DNA from: Euclidia mi
Lineage: Eukaryota; Arthropoda; Insecta; Lepidoptera; Erebidae
Direction: 5' to 3'
DNA length: 64,000 nt
Assembly (NCBI GenBank): GCA_944739405.2
Contig: OX123182.2
Span: forward strand, 103,333,279 to 103,397,278
A model generated the notes under the pieces. The model was not told the origin of the DNA and made no database searches. It was given only the letters and a program-made list of their open reading frames with translations. Each line of letters starts with the position of its first letter. The first letter of the stretch is position 1. A program made the position numbers and the translations under genes. Positions 1 through 10,490 of the stretch are shown piece after piece.

Positions 1-2
1 AT

Positions 3-1637
3 CCTATTAAGATTCAACGAGGGATCTTCCAAGGTGACAGTTTGAGTCCCTTGTGGTTTTATCTAGCACTGAATCCTCTTAGCACTTTGCTCGAGAATTC
101 AGGGCTAGGCTATCGGTTGCACAGCAGAGGTCAAGTAATATCTCACCTTCTTTTCATGGATGACTTAAAACTATTTGCCTCCACTGACCTCCAGTTGACA
201 GAGTTAATAAAGGTAACTGAAAACTTTAGTAAGTCTATCAAGATGGAGTTCGGTGTAGATAAATGTGCGGTCTTGCATGTAAAGAAGGGCAGGGTTGTGG
301 AATCTGATGGTATAGAACTTTCAGATTTCACACAACTTAGATCTCTCTCTGCAACCGAAACCTACAAATATCTAGGTATGTCGCAGGCACTAGGTATTGC
401 TGAGACTGGCATGAAACAGGCGTTGCAGGAGCGCTTCTTTGGCCGTTTGAGAAAAATCTTAAATAGTTTTTTATCAGGCGGCAACAGGGTGCGCGCCTGT
501 AACGGTTGGGCCATGCCAGTCTTAATGTACTCCTTCGGCATACTTAGGTGGACTCAAACAGAACTTGATGCCTTGGATAGAAAAGTCCGTTGTCTGCTGA
601 CTACATACCGGATGCATCACCCGCGGTCATCAGTAATGAGATTGTACATCCCGCGGAAGTGCGGGGGTCGCGGCTTCTTAAGTGCCAAGACCCTCCATAA
701 CCGCGAGGTGTGCAATCTCAGGGAATATTTTCTCAGCACTGACGCGGGTGTCCACCGTGATGTGGTCACTGTGGACAACGGGCTTACCCCGCTGAGTCTG
801 GCTAAGGAGAACTGGCGCAAACCTGCCGTACTTGGTGTTGAGGAGCGCAAGGAGGTATGGAAAGGTAAAGAGCTGCATGGACGTTTTTATCGGGCCCTGC
901 ATGGACCCGATGTAGACTTACCAGCTTCTGTGTCCTGGCTACGTTTTGGCGATCTTTTCGCCGAAACAGAAGGTTTTGTCTTTGCGATTATGGACGAGGT
1001 TGTCATGACGAATAACTACCGGAAGTATATCCTGAGGGATGGGACGGTTGACATATGTCGGGCATGTCACCAGCCTGGTGAATCTCTCAGACATATAGTA
1101 TCTGGTTGTTCTCGTCTTGCCAACGGCGAGTATTTGCATAGACACAACCAAGTGGCCAGGATTGTCCACCAGCAACTTGCCTTAAAGTACCAACTTGTCG
1201 ACTCTGAAATACCGTACTACAGGTATGTGCCCGACCCAGTTCTTGAAAATGGTCGTGCCACCATGTATTGGGATCGATCTATCATTACTGATAGAACTAT
1301 TGTGGCTAACAAGCCAGACATAGTAGTGATAGATCGATCTAAGCGCCTTGCAATGATCATCGATGTCACCATTCCACATGACGAGAATCTCGTGAAAGCC
1401 GAGAAAGATAAACAAATAAAATATTTGGATTTGGCTCACGAGATTGTCGACATGTGGGATGTGGACTCGGCGATCATTGTACCGATAGTCGTGTCAGTTA
1501 ATGGTCTCATTGCCAAGAGCCTCGATCACCACCTCAAGAGGCTCGCGTTAGACGGCTGGATTAAGTCCTCTATACAGAAGGCAGTATTGCTGGCCACGGC
1601 TCGTATCGTCAGGAGGTTCCTCTCTCTGGAGCCCTAA
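3..1637 (+). CDS. Dong-like (R4-clade) LINE ORF, C-terminal part: reverse transcriptase, zinc knuckle, restriction-like endonuclease
   Basis: The frame is open from the window edge, so the true start lies upstream and no start codon is called. Reverse transcriptase motif B (GIFQGDSLSPL) is at about 27-59 and the catalytic FMDD box (FMDDLKLF) at about 156-179. A CCHC-type knuckle (C-x2-C-x7-H-x4-C, CRACHQ...HIVSGC) lies near 1054-1107. A restriction-like endonuclease core follows at about 1311-1380: PDIVVID, then IIDVTIPHD, fitting the PD...D.T pattern. This order (RT, CCHC, endonuclease) is that of the site-specific LINE clades R2/R4/NeSL/CRE. FMDD and a 3' end in TAA repeats point to Dong of the R4 clade, which is known to insert into TAA repeats. 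The protein would copy its own RNA at a nicked DNA target. Visible domains are intact and free of stops. Clade assignment is by memory of motifs, not by a tree. Confidence 0.85.
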   Translation, partial: PIKIQRGIFQGDSLSPLWFYLALNPLSTLLENSGLGYRLHSRGQVISHLLFMDDLKLFASTDLQLTELIKVTENFSKSIKMEFGVDKCAVLHVKKGRVVESDGIELSDFTQLRSLSATETYKYLGMSQALGIAETGMKQALQERFFGRLRKILNSFLSGGNRVRACNGWAMPVLMYSFGILRWTQTELDALDRKVRCLLTTYRMHHPRSSVMRLYIPRKCGGRGFLSAKTLHNREVCNLREYFLSTDAGVHRDVVTVDNGLTPLSLAKENWRKPAVLGVEERKEVWKGKELHGRFYRALHGPDVDLPASVSWLRFGDLFAETEGFVFAIMDEVVMTNNYRKYILRDGTVDICRACHQPGESLRHIVSGCSRLANGEYLHRHNQVARIVHQQLALKYQLVDSEIPYYRYVPDPVLENGRATMYWDRSIITDRTIVANKPDIVVIDRSKRLAMIIDVTIPHDENLVKAEKDKQIKYLDLAHEIVDMWDVDSAIIVPIVVSVNGLIAKSLDHHLKRLALDGWIKSSIQKAVLLATARIVRRFLSLEP

Positions 1638-1782
1638 CCACCGGTAGCTTGGTCCCTGCACCCGATACCGGTGAGCCCCGTAATTTTATTTTATATTTTT
1701 ATATTTGTTTTTTCTAAATAACATAGAAATGTAAAATATTATTATGAGAAAAGGTTGAAATAAAGAGAATAATAATAATACT
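1638..1782 (+). repeat. 3' UTR of the Dong-like LINE ending in (TAA)n
   Basis: About 130 bases of AT-rich 3' untranslated sequence follow the stop codon and end in AATAATAATAATA at about 1769-1781. Dong elements are known to end in and insert between TAA repeats. The next base begins a second partial copy. Confidence 0.75.
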
Positions 1783-2101
1783 GGACTCGGCGATCATTGT
1801 ACCGATAGTCGTGTCAGTTAATGGTCTCATTGCCAAGAGCCTCGATCGCCACCTCAAGAGGCTCGCGTTAGACGGTTGGATTAAGTCCTCTATACAGAAG
1901 GCAGTATTGCTGGCCACGGCTCGTATCGTCAGGAGGTTCCTCTCTCTGGAGCCCTAACTACCGGTAACTTGGTCCCTGAACCCGATACCGGTGAGCCCCG
2001 TAATTTTATTTTAAATTTTTATATTATTTTCTCTAAATCACATAAAAATGTAAAATATAATTTATGAGAGAATGTTTCAATAAAGAAAATAATAATAATA
2101 T
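1783..2101 (+). mobile_element. 5'-truncated second copy of the Dong-like LINE, in tandem
   Basis: Positions 1783 to about 1960 repeat 1465-1637 of the upstream copy nearly base for base (last codons, stop, ACCGGTGAGCCCCG motif). They are followed by a diverged 3' UTR that again ends in AATAATAATAATA. Only about 57 codons remain, so it is non-functional. Its 5' junction sits directly in the TAA tail of the first copy, as expected for target-primed insertion into TAA repeats followed by 5' truncation. The two 3' UTRs differ by several substitutions and small indels, so they are separate insertions rather than a very recent duplication. Confidence 0.85.
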
Positions 2102-2260
2102 TCTACCACATACACACATCACCATCTAGTCCCAAACTAAGCAGAGCTTGTACTATGGGTACTAGATAATGGATATACATACTTATATACTTTTTTTTGT
2201 AAATACATACATATAATACATAATATCTATATCATATCTTTCATATTAACATGAAATAAA
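2102..2260 (-). mobile_element. tRNA-derived SINE fragment, 3' part
   Basis: On the minus strand this reads ...TAGTACCCATAGTACAAG CTCTGCTTAGTTTGGGACTAG..., a 3' body module common in Lepidopteran SINEs. It corresponds in part to the body of the SINE at 40388-40575 (TGTCTAGTACCCA). The tRNA-like head is not present here. Confidence 0.5.
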
Positions 2261-2940
2261 AGATAGCTCAGTTCCAGTAAAAAAAATATCAATATTGCGA
2301 TATCAAAGACTCTTTGTAAAACAAACGCCGAAATCGTCACAATTCTCAAGGATTTACCAACAAGACCAACGCTAGTTAAAAGAAATCTAAAAAGAATTTT
2401 CGGCACACCAACCAAATTTCTTTATCTTGCGAAGGACAATTGCGGTACTGAGAAGGCTGTAAATGAAGAATATAAATAACAAGGATTCCTTTGTCGCCTA
2501 ACCAAAATTAGGGTACAAGGTGTAAACCTTGATTTTATTCCCATCAAACAATACCTAAGTTTTCTATTCACGCAGTTTCTGGAGTCACATAAGTTCGCAA
2601 ACGTTCTCGAAAAGATATTTGGAAGTTTTGGAAGCCGTTCAGTAAAAGAATCTAGGGCGAAAATGGTGACTAAGAATTTGTAGCCGGAAGAATTTCTAGC
2701 TGTTTAATTATTCATTTGACTGCGTAAATTATTACTCAGTATAGTTTTGCAGTTACTCCAACTTCGTAATAGGTTTGGGAAAAGATTGATTTTCTTAAAA
2801 ATAAGTAGGTTCGTACGTTGGGCTTTATTTTGTTCGGGACTTATTTTTGACTTAGGATTTGTTCACGTATTTTTGGAGAAATGTCTTTCTTTGGGATTAA
2901 TATCGCAACAATAACTTATATATATATCCAATTATAGGGT
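2261..2940. other. AT-rich sequence, nothing recognised
   Basis: No ORF of interest, repeat match or structured element was seen. Stop codons are dense in all frames. Confidence 0.6.
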
Positions 2941-3230
2941 CTTCATCATCGTCCAAGCGTTATCTTGGTTGCATCCAAGACTTACATGCCTTGGAGCCGT
3001 GGGTCTGTACGGTCCCATACGAGTTTATTAGAGGCGACTAATAGCTGGAACCTACGGTTTAACATGCTCTCAGAGGCACGGGGCAAGCTACATAACAATT
3101 TAATATGCACATAACGCCAAAAAGACATTGGTGCGCGATATGAATTCGAACCCGAAACACTCTGCAGGGCAGTCTGTTGGTATCTCAACTAGGCTATCTT
3201 TTTTGTGTATATTGGCAGTATATTGCATTT
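2941..3230 (-). mobile_element. tRNA-derived SINE (minus strand), broken by a duplication junction
   Basis: On the minus strand the head reads ATAGCCTAGTTGAGATACC, then a B-box-like GGGTTCGAATTC (around 3141-3152), then a body containing GTGCCTCTGAGAGCATG. This is the layout of a pol III SINE. The left junction of the 6-kb tandem duplication falls inside it at 3153/3154, so only the head part (3154 to about 3230) recurs at 9156-9232. Confidence 0.6.
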
Positions 3231-3299
3231 ACACCTGAAGAATATGAGAGAAGAACACTAAATATTTCTATATTGCCCACGGTACTTCAACATTCATAG

Positions 3300-3520
3300 C
3301 ATAACTTCACGCCTTTTATCCACGAAGGGGTAGGCCTCTGCCTACCCTTTGTTTAACACACCTACACTTCGCCAGTTATGTTTCGGTCTCAATGTAATAG
3401 GGGGCGAACCTATTGTTATTCGAAAAGTCAGAGGTGTGTGCCCGGGGTACCTAGGGATCGATCCCGAAACCATCGTCTCGGCAGTCCGTTACTTACACCA
3501 CTGGGCTATCTATCTAGCTA
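3300..3520 (-). mobile_element. tRNA-derived SINE with LINE-like tail (copy in duplication unit 1)
   Basis: On the minus strand the head is TAGCCCAGTGGTGTAAGTAA (A-box-like), followed by GGGATCGATCCC (B-box-like, around 3455-3466). The left end (CACGCC...CGAAGGGGTAGGC at 3308-3335) matches the 3' tail shared with the SINEs at 36773-36971 and 39961-40200 and with the RTE LINE at 26312. An identical copy lies at 9302-9522. Confidence 0.7.
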
Positions 3521-3573
3521 GCTGTATTCAACATTCAATAAAATCTTTTAGTATAATATTTCCCTTGAAGTAA

Positions 3574-5083
3574 ACGGTAACTACAGGTGTAAGGAAAAAG
3601 AAAAAAAAATTACATCATAAGACAATAATTATCACCACAGGAGCATAAGACGAATTTTAATATTTTTATAACAAAGCCAACGAGCTCCTTCTTAAAACAA
3701 AAGATAATTAATTTGTCATCACACAGACTTTTATTAATTACCTCAATGAACACATAATCAATTTACCTCAAAAATGGGGAAGTTTTATCCTAATTAATTA
3801 AGAAAATAATATAGATAATAATTTTATAATGAGGCAGACGGAAGCTTAACGGAAGAGCATCATTTGTTATTTACTATGAGAGCGTAGCTTGGGTATGATA
3901 TTTTTCACAGCATTTTATTTTTAAGATGGTCTGATTAATAAAGTTATCAACAGCCGTTGTATTTTTAGTTTGCAGCCCGTTTCAAAAAACAAAGTTATTA
4001 AAAAATACTTGCACAATTAGGTTTGCAAACACATTTTAATGTTTGTATTTCGGGTTTTAATTCAAGAAGAATATTGCTAATTTCTATTTTATAAAAATGA
4101 CTGAAGATTCCGATATCAGACGTTAGAATAACTTGTAGGTAAGTAGTAACTTAAACACAAAAACAATACAAAGGTACAAAAATTGAATTGAGAGACAATT
4201 TTAACTTTACAGTTCATAAAACGATCTTCTATTTATAGTAGACGTCAAGATGGCATTACCCTACCAGGTCTTTCTAATATTATGTGAATAGGATATAGAA
4301 CAATATTTCTACTATTTTATACTACCTTCATTGTAAAATACTACATCATAAAATTTCATAGTATTGTAGGTATTCATTCCTGGTATATCCATCTCTATTT
4401 GTTGCAATCGCAACAAAATTTTGAAGAAGAAGATATCATACATTTCAAACTAAAATAAACATAATGATGTTCCAAGATAAATAGACGATTAATTGAAAAT
4501 TCAGAGATATTCTGTCCTTCGTTGTTAAGTATTTCTACCTCTCTGAAGGAGTAGCCAGGAAGATCTCAATCGAGAGAATTATTGTGAACCAATACATACA
4601 ATATTAAACGCCACGAGAAGGGTCCAATATTAGTACGTCTATTATTGTCTGTTGCCAATTAAGTTTTGCTTCTCTCCTTTCGTCCGACCATGATAATACT
4701 TGGCAACAGTAAGCACAGAAGAGCTGCAATTTAGTATGGTTATACATTTCGACTAACCTCAAGAAGTTGTGATTTTTTTTGTCTAGTTCCAATACCTACA
4801 CGTTAAACGAAAATAATCTTATTTTTCCTCCATTACACTGTGCGGTGTATTGTCACAGGACACATCATGTAATAAGTATGACAATTTTGCTTTAATATTT
4901 CGTTTGTTTAAAATAATTAGGTTCAGAAATTGGAATTTAACATCAGGCATATACTTTATCGACTTTTTATGCAAATGATAAAATGAAAGAAGTGCGTGGC
5001 CACTTACCTCAATTGTAAATAATAAAGCTTCGCATTTTCTATTGTGTGTTGTTACTAGTGTTCTTTATTTGGTCATCTGCAAG
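3574..5083. other. AT-rich DNA inside duplication unit 1, nothing recognised
   Basis: Repeated in copy 2 at 9576-10490 and 13497-14099, with the 3.0-kb LINE inserted between. No coding or structured feature was identified. Confidence 0.6.
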
Positions 5084-5325
5084 GGGGCCAATTCTGCTAA
5101 TTTTATATGACATTGATATCATATTTTGAATGGATTTAAAAGCGGTATTCTGTTAACCTTATGTCATTATCGTATAATTTAAAATAAACAGTTCGTCGTT
5201 GACACATACGATCTTGTTACAATTTCATTCAAATATCATATAATTTAGAAGAATACGCTTTTTGTGACGTAAGTATGACACTGACATCATATCGCGACTA
5301 TATTTATTTAGCGGAATTGGGCCCC
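5084..5325. mobile_element. MITE family 'GGGGCC', copy in duplication unit 1
   Basis: About 242 bp bounded by inverted termini GGGGCCAATTCTGCT and (reverse complement) GGGGCCCAATTCCGCT. Homologous over its whole length to 43705-43947 in the opposite orientation, which defines both ends. No coding capacity. Superfamily not assigned because no target-site duplication is clear. Confidence 0.85.
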
Positions 5326-6160
5326 AGATACAATCACTCACACACACGCAATCGTTTTATAAAAGTCAATTGCCACTTCAAAGCACTGGAAATAAAATAT
5401 CTGACTTATATTTTCTATCAACTACACCACTAAAGCCACTAGAATCTGACTGTTAGTCAAGCAAATCATGGTTTAAAAATGGCCTATATAGCCAACAACT
5501 GTCACGATTTTAGCAGAAATTCACCAAATACCAAGTGAACTGCAAAAACCGCTAATTATTTGCACAAAAAATATATATTCAAACAAAAAACCGATAAAAT
5601 GAATTCAAAGATCAAAATGAAAACGGTGCCGATTCTGGTATGTTTCATCGGGAACAGCGGATGTATCGTGACTGGGTCTGCTTTTTATCTGTTCAAACAA
5701 TAAAATTGAAATTTGAGGGACCTCTTTACTTATGAGAAGTCAGTGTAGGCCCGTTTATTTAACTTTTTGCTTTTAAAGTTATTATGAGATTCTCTGGAGC
5801 GTAGTTCCTATGTTCTGATAAGTATAACATTTAAACGACTGGCACGTTGATGTACCAGTTAGTGACTTAGATCCAAGTCTGTAGGTTTGATTCTCACACA
5901 AGACTAACCTTTATACTTTTTTGTGGTTTAGAAGTAAGTTTGTTTCTCCGAACACACGGCCAGTAAGGAGCGCTTAGGGGTGCTTTTCAAAATGTATGGA
6001 TATTATTCTCGACTACAAACGATTCAATTACGATCAATTTGTGCGTGCGTTAGGACTAGGCTCCCTGGTTAGCCTATACAACTTCTACCCATTTTGAGTT
6101 TAGATAATCGTGTGTGGTTTGTCCATAGATATGGTTTTAATAAATAACTGTGTACATTAA
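5326..6160. other. Non-coding DNA with a possible SINE head
   Basis: Around 5840-5920 a tRNA-like stretch (ACTGGCACGTTGATGTACC, then GTAGGTTTGATTCTCAC, a weak B box) suggests a decayed SINE on the plus strand. The rest has no recognised content. Also present in copy 2. Confidence 0.4.
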
Positions 6161-6560
6161 GCAGAGGAAATGATAGCCTAGTGGAGATACCATCAGACTG
6201 CCATTGGTGCGCGTTCGTGGATTCAAACCCGATACCAGCTCTGTATCGGGTTTGAATCCACGACGCGCACCAATGACTTTTCGAAGTTATATGCGGATTG
6301 AATTGTAAATTATCGCTTGCCCCGTGCCTCGGAGAGAACGTTAAGCCATCGCTCCCGGCTGTCATAAAGATCTTTGACAGTCAGCATCTATGAATGAACT
6401 GACACTAGTCTATACCATGGAATATACATAGCTAACCCTTTGGGTTGCGGCGGTCGGACAGTCAGTCATTCTGTGGAAAAGCTAATATTTAGTGAACTCC
6501 GGTTAGACTAGAAAGTGGACCCCGGGTGCTACCCAGGATAACGCTAGGAGCATAATGATG
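6161..6560 (-). mobile_element. Decayed interspersed repeats with an inverted hairpin
   Basis: Includes SINE-like text (GATAGCCTAGTGGAGATACC at about 6171, TTGAATTGTAAATTATCGCTTG, GTGCCTCGGAGAGAACG) and then a stretch (TTTGGGTTGCGGCGGTCGGAC) related to 46084-46110. A near-perfect inverted repeat sits at 6203-6234 and 6244-6274. Duplicated at 15177-15576. Confidence 0.5.
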
Positions 6561-8919
6561 AATTTTATACATTAAGCACATCGAATTTGTGACACGCGTC
6601 CCGCCAAACTATGCAACTCTACAAGCTCACATGCACTACAAATGTTCAATATAAAGCCTCACATAGCTCACGAACTCTCCGGGATTCTTTAATGAAACGG
6701 GAGACTTTAATGAAAGATTTTTTATTCCAGTTCCAGGTTAGTAGTAATGCAACGGAACAACAGACTGTGAACTAAATTTGACTGTGCTGCTGATGGCATA
6801 TTGGTAATGTATCTGTTTATTAAATGTTTTGTTAAGTCCTCCACAAATTTAAATTTTTTGCTAGGGCGAAAGTTGTCTTGATAAATACAAATTGCCAAAA
6901 ATTTTTGAAAGTAAACTTTTTGTAAGGTTTACTCGACTACGTTTTTATTGACTTTACTGATTTCATTAAATGGCAATAAGCATTAATAGACATAACAGAG
7001 CTATTAATTACTATGACCAAAACCAAGCCAAGCAAAAAGCACCTACCCACCCTTATCCACACGAAGACCCACATATCTCTGCTCTTTTCCGCGTCAATGG
7101 AACAGAAAGCCTAGAAGATTGAACTCACATCAATTGACGTAGTGTAAAGGTAAGACAACACAAATCACTGCGATTCATCCTAATTATACCAAGCTTTATA
7201 CATAGGTACAATAGGACGTAATCGAGCAGACGGATCGCCTGCCGGTTCCGCCGTCCATAGACACCCGTAATACCAGAGGAGTCAAGAATGCGTTACTGGC
7301 CTGGATGAAGCAAGTAACTTCCTTCCCATAGCTCTACTTTATTTATAACTATAATTTTGGCTTCGACCGCATAAAGGCCAATTATTGGCCAAATGAAAAC
7401 CCAAGTGCTTTTCTGATGTATAAGACATATTACTGCATATTTTTATTAAAATTCATCCAGTTGTTTTGCGTAAAACAGTAACAGACATCCACACATCCGA
7501 CCTTCTTCACCAACTTCCCAAGATAATAATTATTCTAATTATACTAACTGTTCTTTTATAATTCTATGAACCGTCTCCGAGCCTTTTAGAGAGAATTTAG
7601 GTTTGAATTAATCTTGCCTCTTTAATAAAACAATATTTTATGCCTCTAGCTTTCTACAGCAACTTTTGAATAAAAAATATAAGACGAACAAGAATTCAAT
7701 TAACGTATCTAAATGGTGTTCCACTAAATCATACTGTTCTTAAAATTGACAAATTGTGTTTATTTATGTACAAAACTTTGTAAACTTTAATGAAAATAAA
7801 TTTGATAAAAGAGAGGAAAATTTATTACTTCTTACAACAAAAATGAACTACGTATTCTATACAACAATAAGAGGGAGAACAATTTGTAAGTCAACGAAAA
7901 TTTTTAATTGCCTATACAAAATTGACCTTAAATAATATGTCTAGCACGGCCTTTCGCCCGAGACTTGTTCAACATTTTGTATATCCACATCTTGCAAGGA
8001 GAGTTCTAAGTAATAAAAAATATGTGTCTAAGCATAAAATGGGCATCATCGATCTAACAGCTAATCAAAATGTTTACCTCATACGTAAATGTGTGCAGGA
8101 ACTTATAAATTCGTCCTCAAAAATGGCATTCTTCTAACGTTATCTCAGTTGCAATTCGGGGTCCGCCTACTAATCTAATCGGATTTGACTGAATTTTTGT
8201 TTTTCCACAGAGCTACTTCCATAACCCAAAGGGATAGCGAGCCCTTCCAGAGGATTCCATGGTTTATAATAATTATAAGTGTTCCCCATAAGTGTGAGGT
8301 AATGTATATAGTGTATAAGTACAATATAAAGTTCTATAGCAACAATTCAAATTCGAATAAAAAATCCAATAATGCAGACAAGCCCGCGAAACGAAACGTA
8401 TCATATATTTCTGAAATCATAACCCTCTGTAGAATAATAAAAACTAGAAAGAGTTACATTCGCCTCAATGTTTTACGTGAATTAAAAGTAAAGATCCAGA
8501 ACATCTTATTTACATTTCTGAAAATAAAAATAGAGAAGCTCAACTTATTTTTTACCCTTCGCTTTCATAAAAATAAATTTCGGCACGGTTCAAAAGATGT
8601 CTTATTGGAAGGAAAATAAAAAAGCGAGAACAACTAATTTAAACGAGTGAATCAAATTTATTTACTTTTAATTACTGGAACTCAGAAGTTTAGCACCTTC
8701 CTTCAGGCTGCATAAAGCTGACGTCACACTTACTTATAGCTATACTAAGAGATGATAACAACTTTTGTCACTATGTCAAATAGCCAGAAATAGTTTGTGT
8801 CGTTGATATGTCGGGCACGCAGAGGGTACGTGCAAATAATCGAATTGGTGATACGACTTTGGATAATTTGGACATGAACCTAGGCTAACCGGCGTATGGG
8901 CGAGCGAAATGAACACAAC
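6561..8919. other. Non-coding DNA inside duplication unit 1
   Basis: Short ORFs at 7922-8137 and 8185-8619 occur in both duplication copies but resemble no family I know. The longer one is cut to 105 codons in copy 2 by a stop. Around 7245-7320 a fragment (GCCGTCCATAGACACCCG, AGAGGAGTCAAGAATGCG) resembles a common insect interspersed repeat. Otherwise nothing recognised. Confidence 0.5.
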
Positions 8920-9155
8920 AATAGTTTATGCTATACCACAAGGAAGCATATTAGGTCCCTTACTCTTTCTTAATTATATTAATGTCACCTATAATATTAT
9001 TTGCAGACGATAGTACGGCTGTATTTACTCCAACAGATATTGAAAGTTACGAAAAAGAGATAAATGACACACTCAAAAATATCATAGACTTGTAACAATC
9101 TAGTAATTAATCTGGACAAAACAAAAATAGTTCATTATTCTCAGAATAAATCACC
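8920..9155 (+). pseudogene. LINE reverse transcriptase remnant, cut by the duplication junction
   Basis: Frames across here give IVYAIPQGSILGPLLFL (motif B) and, after a lost stretch, LFADDSTAVF (catalytic motif C), then LDKTKIVHYSQNK. Stops and a frame change make it dead. It ends abruptly at the duplication junction. The same fragment in copy 2 (from about 18015) continues into the rest of the LINE, so copy 2 holds the original right-hand context. Confidence 0.8.
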
Positions 9156-9301
9156 GAAACACTCTGCAGGGCAGTCTGTTGGTATCTCAACTAGGCTATC
9201 TTTTTTGTGTATATTGGCAGTATATTGCATTTACACCTGAAGAATATGAGAGAAGAACACTAAATATTTCTATATTGCCCACGGTACTTCAACATTCATA
9301 G

Positions 9302-9522
9302 CATAACTTCACGCCTTTTATCCACGAAGGGGTAGGCCTCTGCCTACCCTTTGTTTAACACACCTACACTTCGCCAGTTATGTTTCGGTCTCAATGTAAT
9401 AGGGGGCGAACCTATTGTTATTCGAAAAGTCAGAGGTGTGTGCCCGGGGTACCTAGGGATCGATCCCGAAACCATCGTCTCGGCAGTCCGTTACTTACAC
9501 CACTGGGCTATCTATCTAGCTA
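9302..9522 (-). mobile_element. tRNA-derived SINE (copy in duplication unit 2)
   Basis: Duplicate of 3300-3520, with the same head, B-box-like element and tail. Confidence 0.7.
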
Positions 9523-10490
9523 GCTGTATTCAACATTCAATAAAATCTTTTAGTATAATATTTCCCTTGAAGTAAACGGTAACTACAGGTGTAAGGAAAA
9601 AGAAAAAAAAATTACATCATAAGTCAATAATTATCACCACAGGAGCATAAGACGAATTTTAATATTTTTATAACAAAGCCAACGAGCTCCTTCTTAAAAC
9701 AAAAGATAATTAATTTGTCATCACACAGACTTTTATTAATTACCTCAATGAACACAGAATCAATTTACCTCAAAAATGGGGAAGTTTTATCCTAATTAAT
9801 TAAGAAAATAATATAGATAATAATTTTATAATGAGGCAGACGGAAGCTTAATGGAAGAGCATCATTTGTTATTTACTATGAGAGCGTAGCTTGGATATGA
9901 TATTTTTCACAGCATTTTATTTTTAAGATGGTCTGATTAATAAAGTTATCAACAGCCGTTGTATTTTTAGTTTGCAGCCCGTTTCAAAAAACAAAGTTAT
10001 TAAAAAATACTTGCACAATTAGGTTTGCAAACACATTTTAATGTTTGTATTTCGGGTTTTAATTCAAGAAGAATATTGCTAATTTCTATTTTATAAAAAT
10101 GACTGAAGATTCCGATATCAGGCGTTAGAATAACTTGTAGGTAAGTAGTAACTTAAACACAAAAACAATACAAAGGTACAAAAATTGAATTGAGAGACAA
10201 TTTTAACTTTGCAGTTCATAAAACGATCTTCTATTTATAGTAGACGTCAAGATGGCATTACCCTACCAGGTCTTTCTAATATTATGTGAATAGGATATAG
10301 AACAATATTTCTACTATTTTATACTACCTTCATTGTAAAATACTACATCATAAAATTTCATAGTATTGTAGGTATTCATTCCTGGTATATCCATCTCTAT
10401 TTGTTGCAATCGCAACAAAATTTTGAAGAAGAAGATATCATACATTTCAAACTAAAATAAACATAATGATGTTCCAAGATAAATAGACGA

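Larger units (their letters stand above)
3154..9155. repeat. Tandem segmental duplication, copy 1 (6.0 kb)
   Basis: This segment recurs immediately downstream at 9156-18248 with only occasional substitutions (by eye under about 1% in the stretches compared, e.g. around 3600-4250 against 9600-10250). It starts inside a SINE (GAAACACTCTGCAGG at 3154) and ends inside a LINE reverse transcriptase (AATAAATCACC at 9155). The junction shows about 2 bp (CC) of microhomology. Relative to copy 2 it lacks the 3.0-kb LINE insertion and has a 98-bp stretch replaced by 18 bp at 6685-6702. Confidence 0.95.

Noticed and set aside
3349..3573. 74-codon ORF identical at 9351-9575
   Set aside because: It lies on the antisense of a SINE; identity only reflects the segmental duplication.
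8185..8619. 144-codon ORF, present in both duplication copies
   Set aside because: No recognisable family, lysine/asparagine-rich from base composition, and interrupted by a stop in copy 2.
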